From contig CAYVUI010000046.1 in assembly GCA_964454745.1 (NCBI GenBank), forward strand, positions 1 to 31,450: a stretch of 31,450 nt of DNA, written 5' to 3'. Under the pieces are notes generated by a model. The model was given only the letters and a program-made list of their open reading frames with translations. It did no database searches and had not been told where the DNA came from. Numbering within the stretch: position 1 is the stretch's first letter; the number at the start of each line of letters is the position of its first letter. Both the position numbers and the translations under genes were made by a program. Source of the stretch: CAYVUI01 sp964454745. GTDB lineage: Bacteria; Planctomycetota; Phycisphaerae; Sedimentisphaerales; Anaerohalosphaeraceae. Positions 22,642-30,201 of the stretch are shown in pieces.

Positions 22642-23375
22642 TGGTCGAGCGGGATGTCGCGATCTGCCTTCGCAAGACGGATTACTCGGATACGTCGCAG
22701 ATTGTAACGCTTTTTACGCGGGCCGGCGGCAAGATCAGCGCGATTGCCAAGGGGGCCAAGCGTGCCAAGAGTGCATTTGACGGGCCGATTGAATTGTTTT
22801 CGTATGGGCCGGTGATGTACGTTCGCAAAGAAGGGGGCCAGGGGCTTTTTACACTTCGGGAATTCAGCCAGCAGGCGAAGTTTGCCGGGTTGCGTGTGAA
22901 TTTGCATGCACTGAATGCCGGGCTGTTTGCGGCGGAATTGACTGAAAAGCTGACTGAAGAGGGTGATCCGCACGAGGGGCTGTTTGATAATTTGGAAAGG
23001 TTTTTAGAGGATGTGCAGGTGCAGCGTGAGCAGGTGGATGTCTTGCGGCGGTTGATCGTGTTCGAGCTTGGGCTGCTGCGTGAGGTGGGGTTGTTCCCGG
23101 TGTTTGACCGGTGTGCCAACAGCGGGGAGTTGTACCGGGGTAAATGGCTGGAGGTGTATTTTTCGAGCGATGCCAACGGAATTTTATCACCGGACAGCGA
23201 GGGTGCGTTTGTCGATAAGATGCTGATCAGCCCGCAGACGGCATGGGTGCTTGGGCATTTAAGCGAGATCGGCAATGCGAAAGAAGGGGTGCTGCACGAG
23301 GCGGAGCGGGTATTGGTGTATCATTTTACGCATTTGCTTCGCAGGCCGCCGAAGATGGCGCGGTATTTTGTGTAG
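22638..23375 (+). CDS. recO: DNA repair protein RecO
   Basis: A 245-residue protein of the RecFOR pathway that helps RecA load on single-stranded DNA. The N-terminal OB-fold region shows the family pattern (ICLRKTDYSDTSQIVTLFTRAGGKISAIAKGAKRAKS), followed by a helical domain with FELGLLREVGLFPVFDRC. Many RecO proteins have a four-Cys zinc site after this point; here only one Cys remains (RCANSGE) and the second pair is replaced (SSDANG), so the zinc site is lost, as in E. coli RecO. Its ATG overlaps the corC-like stop. Last gene of this operon; the next gene differs sharply in composition. Confidence 0.9.
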   Translation: MMVERDVAICLRKTDYSDTSQIVTLFTRAGGKISAIAKGAKRAKSAFDGPIELFSYGPVMYVRKEGGQGLFTLREFSQQAKFAGLRVNLHALNAGLFAAELTEKLTEEGDPHEGLFDNLERFLEDVQVQREQVDVLRRLIVFELGLLREVGLFPVFDRCANSGELYRGKWLEVYFSSDANGILSPDSEGAFVDKMLISPQTAWVLGHLSEIGNAKEGVLHEAERVLVYHFTHLLRRPPKMARYFV

Positions 23376-23381
23376 AAGTCT

Positions 23382-23389
23382 TTAGCTTA
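23382..23389 (+). repeat. left copy of the 8-bp direct repeat TTAGCTTA
   Basis: TTAGCTTA occurs here, seven bases after the recO stop, and again at 24881-24888, at the other edge of the AT-rich gene. AAGTCT also occurs near both copies (23376-23381 and 24863-24868). The pair could be a target-site duplication, but an 8-bp match may also be chance. Confidence 0.35.
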
Positions 23390-23465
23390 CTTGTCCCATG
23401 GCGAGATTAAAACCGAGCATCCAGACTATCTGGTGGCTCAAGACACCTAACCATGAAAGACTAAT

Positions 23466-24851
23466 ATGTCAAGAAGTTACCATACTACAAGAAGAGATAT
23501 CCAAAAAGCAAAACGCTATAAATATTCATCTGCCTCGGTGCGTGAAAAAATGATCAAGGAAATGGAAGATGAACTTGAAATTAAACGAACCGTTAAATGG
23601 CAACGCAAATCGATCGATGATATGGGCTCAGTTTTGCCAATAACACCAATAGATTCTATCCCTATTGAAGTTAAAGACAAATCGGAATACATACACTATC
23701 CGGCAGGACCAGAAGATATTGTTAATTTGCTTAAAATATTACCGCAAGGAGTTGCGGACGGCATATCTAAAATATCACTTTGTCTCGGCAATTCATATGA
23801 ACTTGAAAGAGATGATTTCTGGGCAGATAAATGCGAGCCTGAAATAGATCCTTTTACTAAAAGAGAAGGCAGTCGTGTTTTCAGTGAAGTATATATGAGC
23901 AATGTATTAGGAACCTATTTTCTAAAAAAGTCTGAGATACGCCTATACGGTTATGTTTATAGCCCTGAGCTTGAGAATAGAAAGATGTGGGAGGTTTACT
24001 TCAGGCTCAAGATGCTGATGACGTTTGCCCATGAACTAAGTCACCATTACGATTTCTCATATAGGATAGCCAGGGGACGCTGGCGTTTCGACAATAATCA
24101 AAAGGTTGAATCTTATGCAGATGAAACCCAATTCAAATGGGCTAGAGAATACATTATACCATACCTCGAAAAGACGTACCCACAAGATGTTAAGCAGCTT
24201 AAGAAATGGATGGAAGAAAATATCGGATTTGTCTGCCCGCTTGAACTATTGGCTGGTGACCCATACGTAACGAATAAAGATGGAGCGATGTGGATCAGCA
24301 CCTTATTCAGTACATCCTCCGCCTTTGAGGAATTTGTTGATGCTATACTTAAAGGCAAAAATAGGGACGAGGCTCGGTTGGAATTTGGAAATAACATCCA
24401 CATGGCTGAAGGCTACGATATGGCATTGTCAATTATCGATGAATTGCTTAATAGAAAGCCTGAGTGGGCAAAAGCATTGATTCTAAAAGCTGATATATGT
24501 GTGCACAAAGAAGAATATGACAAAGCTATAGCACTTACAAATGAGGCTTTGGAATCTGAAGCCAATTCAATAAGAGCACTGGAAGTGATGGCAGATGGAT
24601 ATTATGGCTCAAAACAGTGGCAGGATGTCATTTCGCTTTCAGAACGTATAATGAACTTGTGCGGTGAAGACGAGAAATATCAATATGCATATGCCCTTGA
24701 GATGGGAGCGTTGGCAAATTTAGAACTTGAGAATTACGATCTTGTTGAACAAGCAATAAATGAGCTAATGAAGGGCCATAGAGGTATGAAAAGAATAGCG
24801 GAGCGACTGTCAGGGAAATATAAAGAAAGGCTTGAATCTCATTCCCAATAA
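23466..24851 (+). CDS. putative zinc metallopeptidase with TPR-like C-terminus, probably acquired
   Basis: A 461-residue protein I cannot assign to a named family. The centre has a zinc-protease motif FAHELSHHYDF (H189-E190-x-x-H193) and, 22 residues on, VESYADE (Glu about 215), which fits the third ligand of gluzincin-type enzymes. The N-terminus is basic and Lys/Arg-rich (RRDIQKAKRYKY). From about 315 onwards, helical repeats (YDMALSIIDELLNRKPEWAKALILKA and two similar units) look like tetratricopeptide repeats, which bind partner proteins. No signal peptide is seen, so it is probably cytoplasmic. The DNA is visibly AT-richer than its neighbours and uses AGA, ATA and TTA codons freely, unlike the surrounding genes, pointing to recent transfer. 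The start (ATG 23466) has only a weak ribosome binding site. It stands alone between recO and the convergent AsmA-like gene. Confidence 0.75.
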   Translation: MSRSYHTTRRDIQKAKRYKYSSASVREKMIKEMEDELEIKRTVKWQRKSIDDMGSVLPITPIDSIPIEVKDKSEYIHYPAGPEDIVNLLKILPQGVADGISKISLCLGNSYELERDDFWADKCEPEIDPFTKREGSRVFSEVYMSNVLGTYFLKKSEIRLYGYVYSPELENRKMWEVYFRLKMLMTFAHELSHHYDFSYRIARGRWRFDNNQKVESYADETQFKWAREYIIPYLEKTYPQDVKQLKKWMEENIGFVCPLELLAGDPYVTNKDGAMWISTLFSTSSAFEEFVDAILKGKNRDEARLEFGNNIHMAEGYDMALSIIDELLNRKPEWAKALILKADICVHKEEYDKAIALTNEALESEANSIRALEVMADGYYGSKQWQDVISLSERIMNLCGEDEKYQYAYALEMGALANLELENYDLVEQAINELMKGHRGMKRIAERLSGKYKERLESHSQ

Positions 24852-24880
24852 CTCGTTGGATTAAGTCTGCAAAGTTAGTA

Positions 24881-24888
24881 TTAGCTTA
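24881..24888 (+). repeat. right copy of the 8-bp direct repeat TTAGCTTA
   Basis: Matches 23382-23389 exactly and overlaps the stop codon of the minus-strand AsmA-like gene. If the repeat marks an insertion, the insert is about 1.5 kb and carries only the metallopeptidase-like gene. No terminal inverted repeats were seen inside the two copies. Confidence 0.35.
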
Positions 24889-27726
24889 GTCGAACAGGCC
24901 CTGGATTCCTTCCTGGATCCGTTTGCGAATCTCTTCTTTGAGTCTTTCTTCCTCGGAGGGCTGCTGCTGGTCCTGCTGGTCCTGTTCTTCTTTGGGTTGT
25001 TCCTGCGGCTGGGGCTCGGCCTGGTTTTGCTTTTTATCGAGGCCGAGGGCTTTTCGGATTTGTTCCTCGATGAGCTGGCGGCCCTGGCTTTCAAGAAAGG
25101 CCTCTGTGTCGAGGCATGGACTGGTCAGCGTGCAGCCGAGGGGTAAGGCAATGCGGTCTTTTCGATTGGCCTGGTCGATGCGGATCAGTTCTCCGGAAAG
25201 TGTGTAAGGCAGCATGACGGACATATTCATCTTCTGGTTAAAGTTGATCCTGCCGCCAAAGTTGATCGGGTTTTGATCGAGGTTGATCTGCATATTGTCG
25301 TAAGCGATGATCTCATCCTGTACGGTAAAGGGGGTCTCGACGACTTCCATTGTGCGGATGTCGGTTTTATTCATGAGGCCCAGTATTTTTCCGAGCAGGC
25401 CGGTTTTGGTGCCCTGCAGGGCCATCTTTGCGATGGAGTATTTGCCCTGTACCTTCAGGTCGCTCATCGGGGCGTTGACCAGGGGAAAGCGGAGCGTGTC
25501 GCAGGAAAAATTGAGCGTGCCGCGGAGATTGATGGCATCGGCAAACAGCGGGTTCATGTACATCAGGAGGTTGTTGGTCAATTCGTTGGTGATCTGGATG
25601 TTTTCGCAAATCTGTGTGGGTTTGGGCAGTGTGAAGAAGATTTTTTCCTGTGAAAGATCCGCGGTGCCGCCAAAACGAAGGGTACCGCTGTTGGCGGTGG
25701 TTTCAAACGGGGTGAGAGTCAGTGTGCCCTGGTTGATATTGAGTGCGGTTTGGGTCGGGCCGAGGTTCAGGCCCATCCAGGACGCGGACTCAAAACCGAG
25801 GGGGAAATTGAGTGCCATGTTTTTTGTGAGATTCGCCGGGGCCTGGTCGGCGGGGTAATTGGTAGAGAAGGTAATCTTGTCGTCGCGTTTGCCGATCAGG
25901 GTCAGGCCCTCAGGGACAAAAGGGGCGGCGAGCGTGGAGAGTGCCGCGAGGTCGTAGGTGGTATCCAGGTCGGCGTCGAGGTGGACCTGGTTGTTTTTAA
26001 CGGATTTTTCGACGCTGCCGTGGCGGATTTCGATGAGCTGTTCGCCGATTTTTGCCTTGAACCGGCCGGAGAAGGTTTTCTCGGCGGGATCGAGGATGAG
26101 TGTGCCCGAGGCGGTGGCCTCTTCGGCCTCAAGCGGCGGGATGTCGGTGCCTTTTTTGCCGGCGACGAGATCGGTGATTGTGGCGGAGTTTAGCTGGGCG
26201 CGGATTTTGGAATCGTCCGAATCGGGGCCGACGAAGCCCCGGGCGTCGAGTGTGCCTTCGAGGAGCATGTCTTCAGGGGTTTTTATGCCGGCCGCCTTTG
26301 CATAGGCGAGGGCGGGGGCGAGTTCGATATTGGCCTCGAAGGCTCCGGAAAATGCGGTGATCGCGGATTTTGCGGCGGTGAGGTATTTCGCGTTTTCAAC
26401 GGTGATATCGCCCAGGCCCGTGGAGACGGCATTGAGCCGGTTGATGGTCACGGCTTTGGCCGCGGCGTCGTAATCGAGGGTAAGGTCGAGCGTGGCGGAG
26501 GCGGGGGGTGTTTGGTTTTGGGCCTGGCTGAGCTGGAAGTTTGCCAGGGTGCCGTTTGCGCGGACGGCGGCCCCGTTATCGCGGAGGTTGAGTGTGCCGG
26601 ATGAATTCAGCTCGCCGTTGATGTCGAATTTCGGCTGGACGCCGAACTGGCTTGCAAAGGCGAGCGCCTGCGCAAGATCGGCGGAGGCGGTAAAATCGAG
26701 GCGGTCCTGCGAGCCGGCGGAATCGAGTGTGAGGAACGGGGATTTGACATCGAGGGCGTCAATCTTGAGGCGGTTGTTTGTGTTTTCGATGTCGGCCCGG
26801 ATGGTGACCGGCTGGCTGGGGGGAGCGGCTTGTCCTGCGGCCGCGGTTTGCATGCTGAAGTTTTCGATCTTCGCATCAGCGAGAATGCGCTTCCATGTGC
26901 CGTCTTCAATGTTGACTTTTGTGTCGGCGTTTAACGTTCCATTGGCCTCGAAGGGGCGGCCCATCAGGGCAAAGAGCGGGCGGAGGGTTTCGAGCTGGAG
27001 CTTTGTGATTTTGACATCGAGCTGTCCGGATTCAAGCTGCCATGTGTCTTTGTCGGGCGTTACGGCGGCCGAGGCTGTGACCACGGCGGGAACCGTTCCG
27101 CCGGCAATGGTCATGTCTACATTTGCCCGGCTTTGCTGACCGGGCCCCAGGACGGTCAGTTCGGAGTTGATGTCCTGAAACTTGACGGTCTGGACAGGCT
27201 CCTGGCCGGACCAGAGGTTGATCGTGACCTCGCCGTCATTTACGGCAAGATTGACCAGGCCGATTTTGATGCCCTTTTTGGGCCGGACGGGTTGAGTCGG
27301 CTCGCCCGGTTCGAGGTCGGGGGCTACCATGTCCGCCTGGGGAAAATCGATGTTCTGTTCGTCGATATTAAGAGTGATCGAGGGCGAATCGATCCGGGCC
27401 TTTTTGAGATTGAGGGTGCCGAAAAGCAAATCGAGGTATTTGGGAGCGACGTTCGCGGCCGGCACCTTGACGATGGTCGTCCCGGCGGTGTCTTCGTAAT
27501 CGAGGTCCTTGACACGGATGCCCTTCATCCAGCCGATGGAGAATTTCTGCATCTCAACGGTGCCGTCGATGCGGGCGTTGACCTGGTTCTTAATGATCCG
27601 GTTGCCGGCGGGTGAGGAGAGGAACGCGGGAATCAGCAGTCCTGCCAGCAGCACGAGGACAACAATGAGGATGAGAATGATTTTAAAACGGCGTTTTTTT
27701 TGTGAGGTGTTTTCTGCTTTTTTCAT
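24886..27726 (-). CDS. AsmA-like envelope protein
   Basis: A 946-residue protein with a basic N-terminus and one membrane helix (about 14-36), followed by a very long periplasmic part rich in short beta strands, with AsmA-type features near the front (GNRIIKNQVNARIDGTVEMQK, GIRVKDLDYED, LDLLFGTLNLKKARIDSPSI) and repeated patterns such as LRGTLNFSCDTLRFP and TLRFGGTADLSQEKIFFTLP. AsmA/TamB-type proteins are thought to bridge the envelope and move phospholipids to the outer membrane. The C-terminal end (about 890-946) is Gln/Glu/Lys-rich, low-complexity and probably coiled. The ATG at 27726 follows a G-rich run (GCGGGG) at short spacing. It lies 111 nt after frr, with a hairpin between; whether it is cotranscribed with the rpsB cluster is open. 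Confidence 0.75.
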   Translation of the reverse strand: MKKAENTSQKKRRFKIILILIVVLVLLAGLLIPAFLSSPAGNRIIKNQVNARIDGTVEMQKFSIGWMKGIRVKDLDYEDTAGTTIVKVPAANVAPKYLDLLFGTLNLKKARIDSPSITLNIDEQNIDFPQADMVAPDLEPGEPTQPVRPKKGIKIGLVNLAVNDGEVTINLWSGQEPVQTVKFQDINSELTVLGPGQQSRANVDMTIAGGTVPAVVTASAAVTPDKDTWQLESGQLDVKITKLQLETLRPLFALMGRPFEANGTLNADTKVNIEDGTWKRILADAKIENFSMQTAAAGQAAPPSQPVTIRADIENTNNRLKIDALDVKSPFLTLDSAGSQDRLDFTASADLAQALAFASQFGVQPKFDINGELNSSGTLNLRDNGAAVRANGTLANFQLSQAQNQTPPASATLDLTLDYDAAAKAVTINRLNAVSTGLGDITVENAKYLTAAKSAITAFSGAFEANIELAPALAYAKAAGIKTPEDMLLEGTLDARGFVGPDSDDSKIRAQLNSATITDLVAGKKGTDIPPLEAEEATASGTLILDPAEKTFSGRFKAKIGEQLIEIRHGSVEKSVKNNQVHLDADLDTTYDLAALSTLAAPFVPEGLTLIGKRDDKITFSTNYPADQAPANLTKNMALNFPLGFESASWMGLNLGPTQTALNINQGTLTLTPFETTANSGTLRFGGTADLSQEKIFFTLPKPTQICENIQITNELTNNLLMYMNPLFADAINLRGTLNFSCDTLRFPLVNAPMSDLKVQGKYSIAKMALQGTKTGLLGKILGLMNKTDIRTMEVVETPFTVQDEIIAYDNMQINLDQNPINFGGRINFNQKMNMSVMLPYTLSGELIRIDQANRKDRIALPLGCTLTSPCLDTEAFLESQGRQLIEEQIRKALGLDKKQNQAEPQPQEQPKEEQDQQDQQQPSEEERLKEEIRKRIQEGIQGLFD

Positions 27727-27780
27727 TTTTCCCCGCCCGAGTTTGCGTTGGTCTTCTGTAACATGTGTGTCTTTTTATTC

Positions 27781-27805
27781 CCCCGGAGGCGTGAAACCTC
27801 CGGGG
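27781..27805. terminator. 9-bp GC-rich stem-loop between frr and the AsmA-like gene
   Basis: CCCCGGAGG (27781-27789) pairs perfectly with CCTCCGGGG (27797-27805) over a 7-nt loop. On the minus strand, the direction of the genes, it is followed by GGAATAAAAAG and not by a T-run, so it would be a weak or Rho-assisted terminator or an RNA processing site. On the plus strand a short ATTTT follows. Confidence 0.45.
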
Positions 27806-27837
27806 ATTTTGTCATGCGTCCGGACCGGTTGATGAAG

Positions 27838-28398
27838 TCAGTCGGACATGATTTCTTCACTTTTCTTTTTAATCGCCTCATCGATCTTGTCTGTAAAATC
27901 TTTGGTGATGTCGTCGATATCCTTTTTGCCCTTGTCGCGGTCATCCTCGGTAATCGTCTTGTTCTTCTGCTCTTCATCGAGCTGCTTATTGGCGTCACGT
28001 CGGATGTTGCGAATGCTGACCTTGGCCTGTTCACCCATGCCCTTGATCTGCTGGACGATCTGGTTGCGCCGTTCGGTACTCAGCGGCGGGATGTTCAGGC
28101 GAATGACCTTGCCGTCGACATTGGGTGCCAGCGAGAGGTCGGATGATTTGATCGCCTTTTCGATGTCCTTGAGTCCGGTGGGGTCAAAGGGCTTGATGAC
28201 GATGGTGTCGGCTTCCGGGACGGAGATCGTGGCCATTTGGTTCAGCGGTGTGGGGCTGCCGTAGTATTCGACGCGGAGATGTTCGACAAGTCCTGCACTG
28301 GCCCGGCCGGTCCGCACGCCGCGAAGTTCCTGGGTCAGGTACTCGAGGGCCTTGGTCATGTTGGTTTTGTGTTCGTTGATAATGGCTTTTGTAGGCAT
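27838..28398 (-). CDS. frr: ribosome recycling factor
   Basis: A 186-residue protein that, with EF-G, splits the ribosome after termination. Typical segments: MTKALEYLTQELRGVRTGRASAGLVEHLRVEYYGSPTPLNQMATISVPEA (in part), IKPFDPTGLKDIEKAI, and the C-terminal helices with LSTERRNQIVQQIKGMGEQAKVSIRNIRRDANKQL (in part). Length is exactly as expected. GGGAG lies 8 nt before the ATG at 28398. It follows pyrH by 21 nt, the common pyrH-frr pairing. Confidence 0.96.
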   Translation of the reverse strand: MPTKAIINEHKTNMTKALEYLTQELRGVRTGRASAGLVEHLRVEYYGSPTPLNQMATISVPEADTIVIKPFDPTGLKDIEKAIKSSDLSLAPNVDGKVIRLNIPPLSTERRNQIVQQIKGMGEQAKVSIRNIRRDANKQLDEEQKNKTITEDDRDKGKKDIDDITKDFTDKIDEAIKKKSEEIMSD

Positions 28399-28419
28399 TG
28401 TATTTTCTCCCAAGCGAAT

Positions 28420-29136
28420 TTATTGGATTATGGTTCCTACGTGTTCCCCGTGGAGGGCACGTGTGATGTTACCTTCTTTGAAAATGTTCAGGACGATGAT
28501 CTTGATGTTGTTCTCGGCGCAGAGACTGATGGCCGCGGGGTCAATGACCTTGAGCCGGCCTTCGAGGACCTCCTGGTAGGTCATGGAATCGATCATTTTG
28601 GCGTTGGGGTCTTTCATCGGGTCGGCGGTATAGACGCCGTCGACCTTGGTGGCCTTGATGATGACATCCACGCCCAGTTCCGCGGCGCGAAGCGCGGCGC
28701 AGGTGTCGGTCGAGAAGAACGGGTTGCCGGTTCCGCCGCCGAGGATCGTGACACGTCCCAGTTCGAGGTGGCGAAGACATTTTCGGCGAATGAAGGGCTC
28801 ACAGATGGCCTTGACCTCGATGGCACTGAGTACGCGGGTGGGCTGGCCGAGTTTTTCGAGGCTTTCCTGGAGGGCACAGCCGTTGATGACGGTTGCGAGC
28901 ATCCCCATGTAATCGGCGGTATGTCGGGGGATGTGGCTCTGCTGCGAAAAGGCCGCCCCGCGGAGAAAGTTGCCGCCGCCGACGACGATAGAGACCTCGG
29001 GGCCGAGCTTGCAGATGTTGACGATTCGTTCCGCGATGGATTCAAGGGGCTGGGCCTCAATGCCGAAACCGCCCTTCGAGCAGAAGCTTTCTCCCGAGAG
29101 TTTCAGGAGTACACGTTTGTATTTCAGGTCCGCCAT
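28420..29136 (-). CDS. pyrH: uridylate kinase (UMP kinase)
   Basis: Phosphorylates UMP to UDP in pyrimidine nucleotide synthesis; a hexameric amino-acid-kinase-fold enzyme. Motifs: RVLLKLSGESF near the N-terminus, VSIVVGGGNFLRG, HTADYMGMLATVINGCALQ, ILGGGTGNPFFSTDTCAALRA and KATKVDGVYTADP. At 238 residues the length is normal. The ATG at 29136 has GGGA 7 nt upstream and starts the conserved N-terminus; in-frame ATGs at 29142 and 29166 are less likely. It has its own promoter overlapping the tsf terminator. Confidence 0.96.
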   Translation of the reverse strand: MADLKYKRVLLKLSGESFCSKGGFGIEAQPLESIAERIVNICKLGPEVSIVVGGGNFLRGAAFSQQSHIPRHTADYMGMLATVINGCALQESLEKLGQPTRVLSAIEVKAICEPFIRRKCLRHLELGRVTILGGGTGNPFFSTDTCAALRAAELGVDVIIKATKVDGVYTADPMKDPNAKMIDSMTYQEVLEGRLKVIDPAAISLCAENNIKIIVLNIFKEGNITRALHGEHVGTIIQ

Positions 29137-29170
29137 AATCATTTCCCGTAGGCTTTTTCGTTTCATTTAC

Positions 29171-29204
29171 AAAAAAAGGCACCGCGGCGAATCGCCGTGA
29201 TGCC
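29171..29204 (-). terminator. Rho-independent terminator of tsf
   Basis: On the minus strand a stem with arms at 29204-29192 and 29188-29178 (seven pairs next to the loop, one mismatch, then four pairs) is directly followed by seven T residues (29177-29171). It begins 62 nt after the tsf stop. This is the clearest intrinsic terminator in the window; it separates rpsB-tsf from pyrH-frr. Confidence 0.85.
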
Positions 29205-29206
29205 TG

Positions 29207-29235
29207 ATTATACTTGCCTGACGGGGGCTTGTCTA
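29207..29235 (-). promoter_or_regulatory. promoter of pyrH overlapping the tsf terminator
   Basis: On the minus strand TAGACA (29235-29230) and a perfect TATAAT (29212-29207) are separated by exactly 17 nt. The transcript would start at about 29200, inside the first arm of the tsf terminator, and run about 65 nt to the pyrH start. Confidence 0.65.
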
Positions 29236-29265
29236 TTGGAAACCTGCCTGAATCGGCAAGAGTTT

Positions 29266-30126
29266 TTACCCGATCTCGAAGCGGATAAACCGCTTGATTT
29301 TGGCCGTTGTACCGGCCTCTTTCGCGGCGACATCGAGAGCCTGACCGACGGTTTTGCTGTCTTCCTTGACGAAATCCTGGTCTACGAGGCAGTTTTCCTG
29401 GAAGAATTTGTTCATTTTGCCGTCGACGATCTTGTCAATGATGTTCTCGGGTTTACCCTTGACCTGCTCTTTGGCCAGTTCCCGCTCTTTTGCAATGGTG
29501 TCCGGATCGACGGAATCTCGGTCGGCTGCCACCGGGTTCATCGCGGTAATGTGCATGCAGATGTCGGTGGCGATGGATTCGAGCTTGCCGGCGGCATCCT
29601 GATCGCCGGTTTCGACCTCGATCATGGCGCCGAGCTTGTTGTTAAAGTGCACGTATGCCGCGACCAGGCCGTTGCCCGCGACTTCATAGCGGGTGTAATC
29701 GCCCAGTTCCATTTTTTCACCGGTCTTGGAGACGGTGTCGGTGATGACCTCGGAGAAGGGCTTGCCGCCGACCTCGGTTTTGGCCAGTTCTTCAGCCCCT
29801 TCGGCAGCCGTGCAAGCCGGAAGATACTCTTCGAGCTTTTTTGCGGCTGCGATGAAATCGTCGCTTTTAGAGACGAAGTCGGTCTCGCAGCAGAGTGTCG
29901 CCATCGAACCGCATTTGGCGTCGGGGGTTTTGACGAAGATGATCTTGCCTTCCGTGGTTTCCCGGTCGGCTCTTTTGGCCATCGTTGCCATGCCTTTTTT
30001 GCGGAGCAGCTCGAGCGCGCTGTCGAGGTCTCCGCCGGTTTCGGCGAGGGCTTTTTTACAGTCCATCATTCCCTGTCCGCTCATTTTTCTGAGCTTCATT
30101 ACAACTGATGCAGAAATATCCGCCAT
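29266..30126 (-). CDS. tsf: translation elongation factor Ts
   Basis: Nucleotide exchange factor for EF-Tu. The N-terminal segment VMKLRKMSGQGMMDCKKAL matches the EF-Ts signature, and CETDFVSKSDDF is the TDFV motif that contacts EF-Tu. The protein has 286 residues and the usual dimerisation region. The ATG at 30126 has GAGGTG 7 nt upstream; the ATG at 30141 is not used because it precedes that motif. It lies 75 nt downstream of rpsB and ends at a strong terminator. Confidence 0.96.
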   Translation of the reverse strand: MADISASVVMKLRKMSGQGMMDCKKALAETGGDLDSALELLRKKGMATMAKRADRETTEGKIIFVKTPDAKCGSMATLCCETDFVSKSDDFIAAAKKLEEYLPACTAAEGAEELAKTEVGGKPFSEVITDTVSKTGEKMELGDYTRYEVAGNGLVAAYVHFNNKLGAMIEVETGDQDAAGKLESIATDICMHITAMNPVAADRDSVDPDTIAKERELAKEQVKGKPENIIDKIVDGKMNKFFQENCLVDQDFVKEDSKTVGQALDVAAKEAGTTAKIKRFIRFEIG

Positions 30127-30201
30127 GGTATCACACCTCATTTTTCTCTGATTTTAAGATTATGGATTCAGCGAGTATCCTGTACTGGAAGTAGAGTTTT
30201 T

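Noticed and set aside
22638..23375. Loss of the zinc-finger cysteines in RecO as evidence of a broken gene
   Set aside because: The frame is complete and several well-studied RecO proteins, including that of E. coli, also lack the zinc site.
23466..24851. A transposon or prophage fragment around the AT-rich gene
   Set aside because: No transposase, integrase, terminal inverted repeats or tRNA attachment site is visible; only a possible short direct repeat.
28237..29151. Long open frame on the plus strand opposite frr and pyrH
   Set aside because: Antisense to two well-defined genes, no ribosome binding site or recognisable motif.
29197..30108. Long open frame on the plus strand opposite tsf
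   Set aside because: Antisense shadow of tsf; the translation has no family features and the tsf terminator lies at its start.
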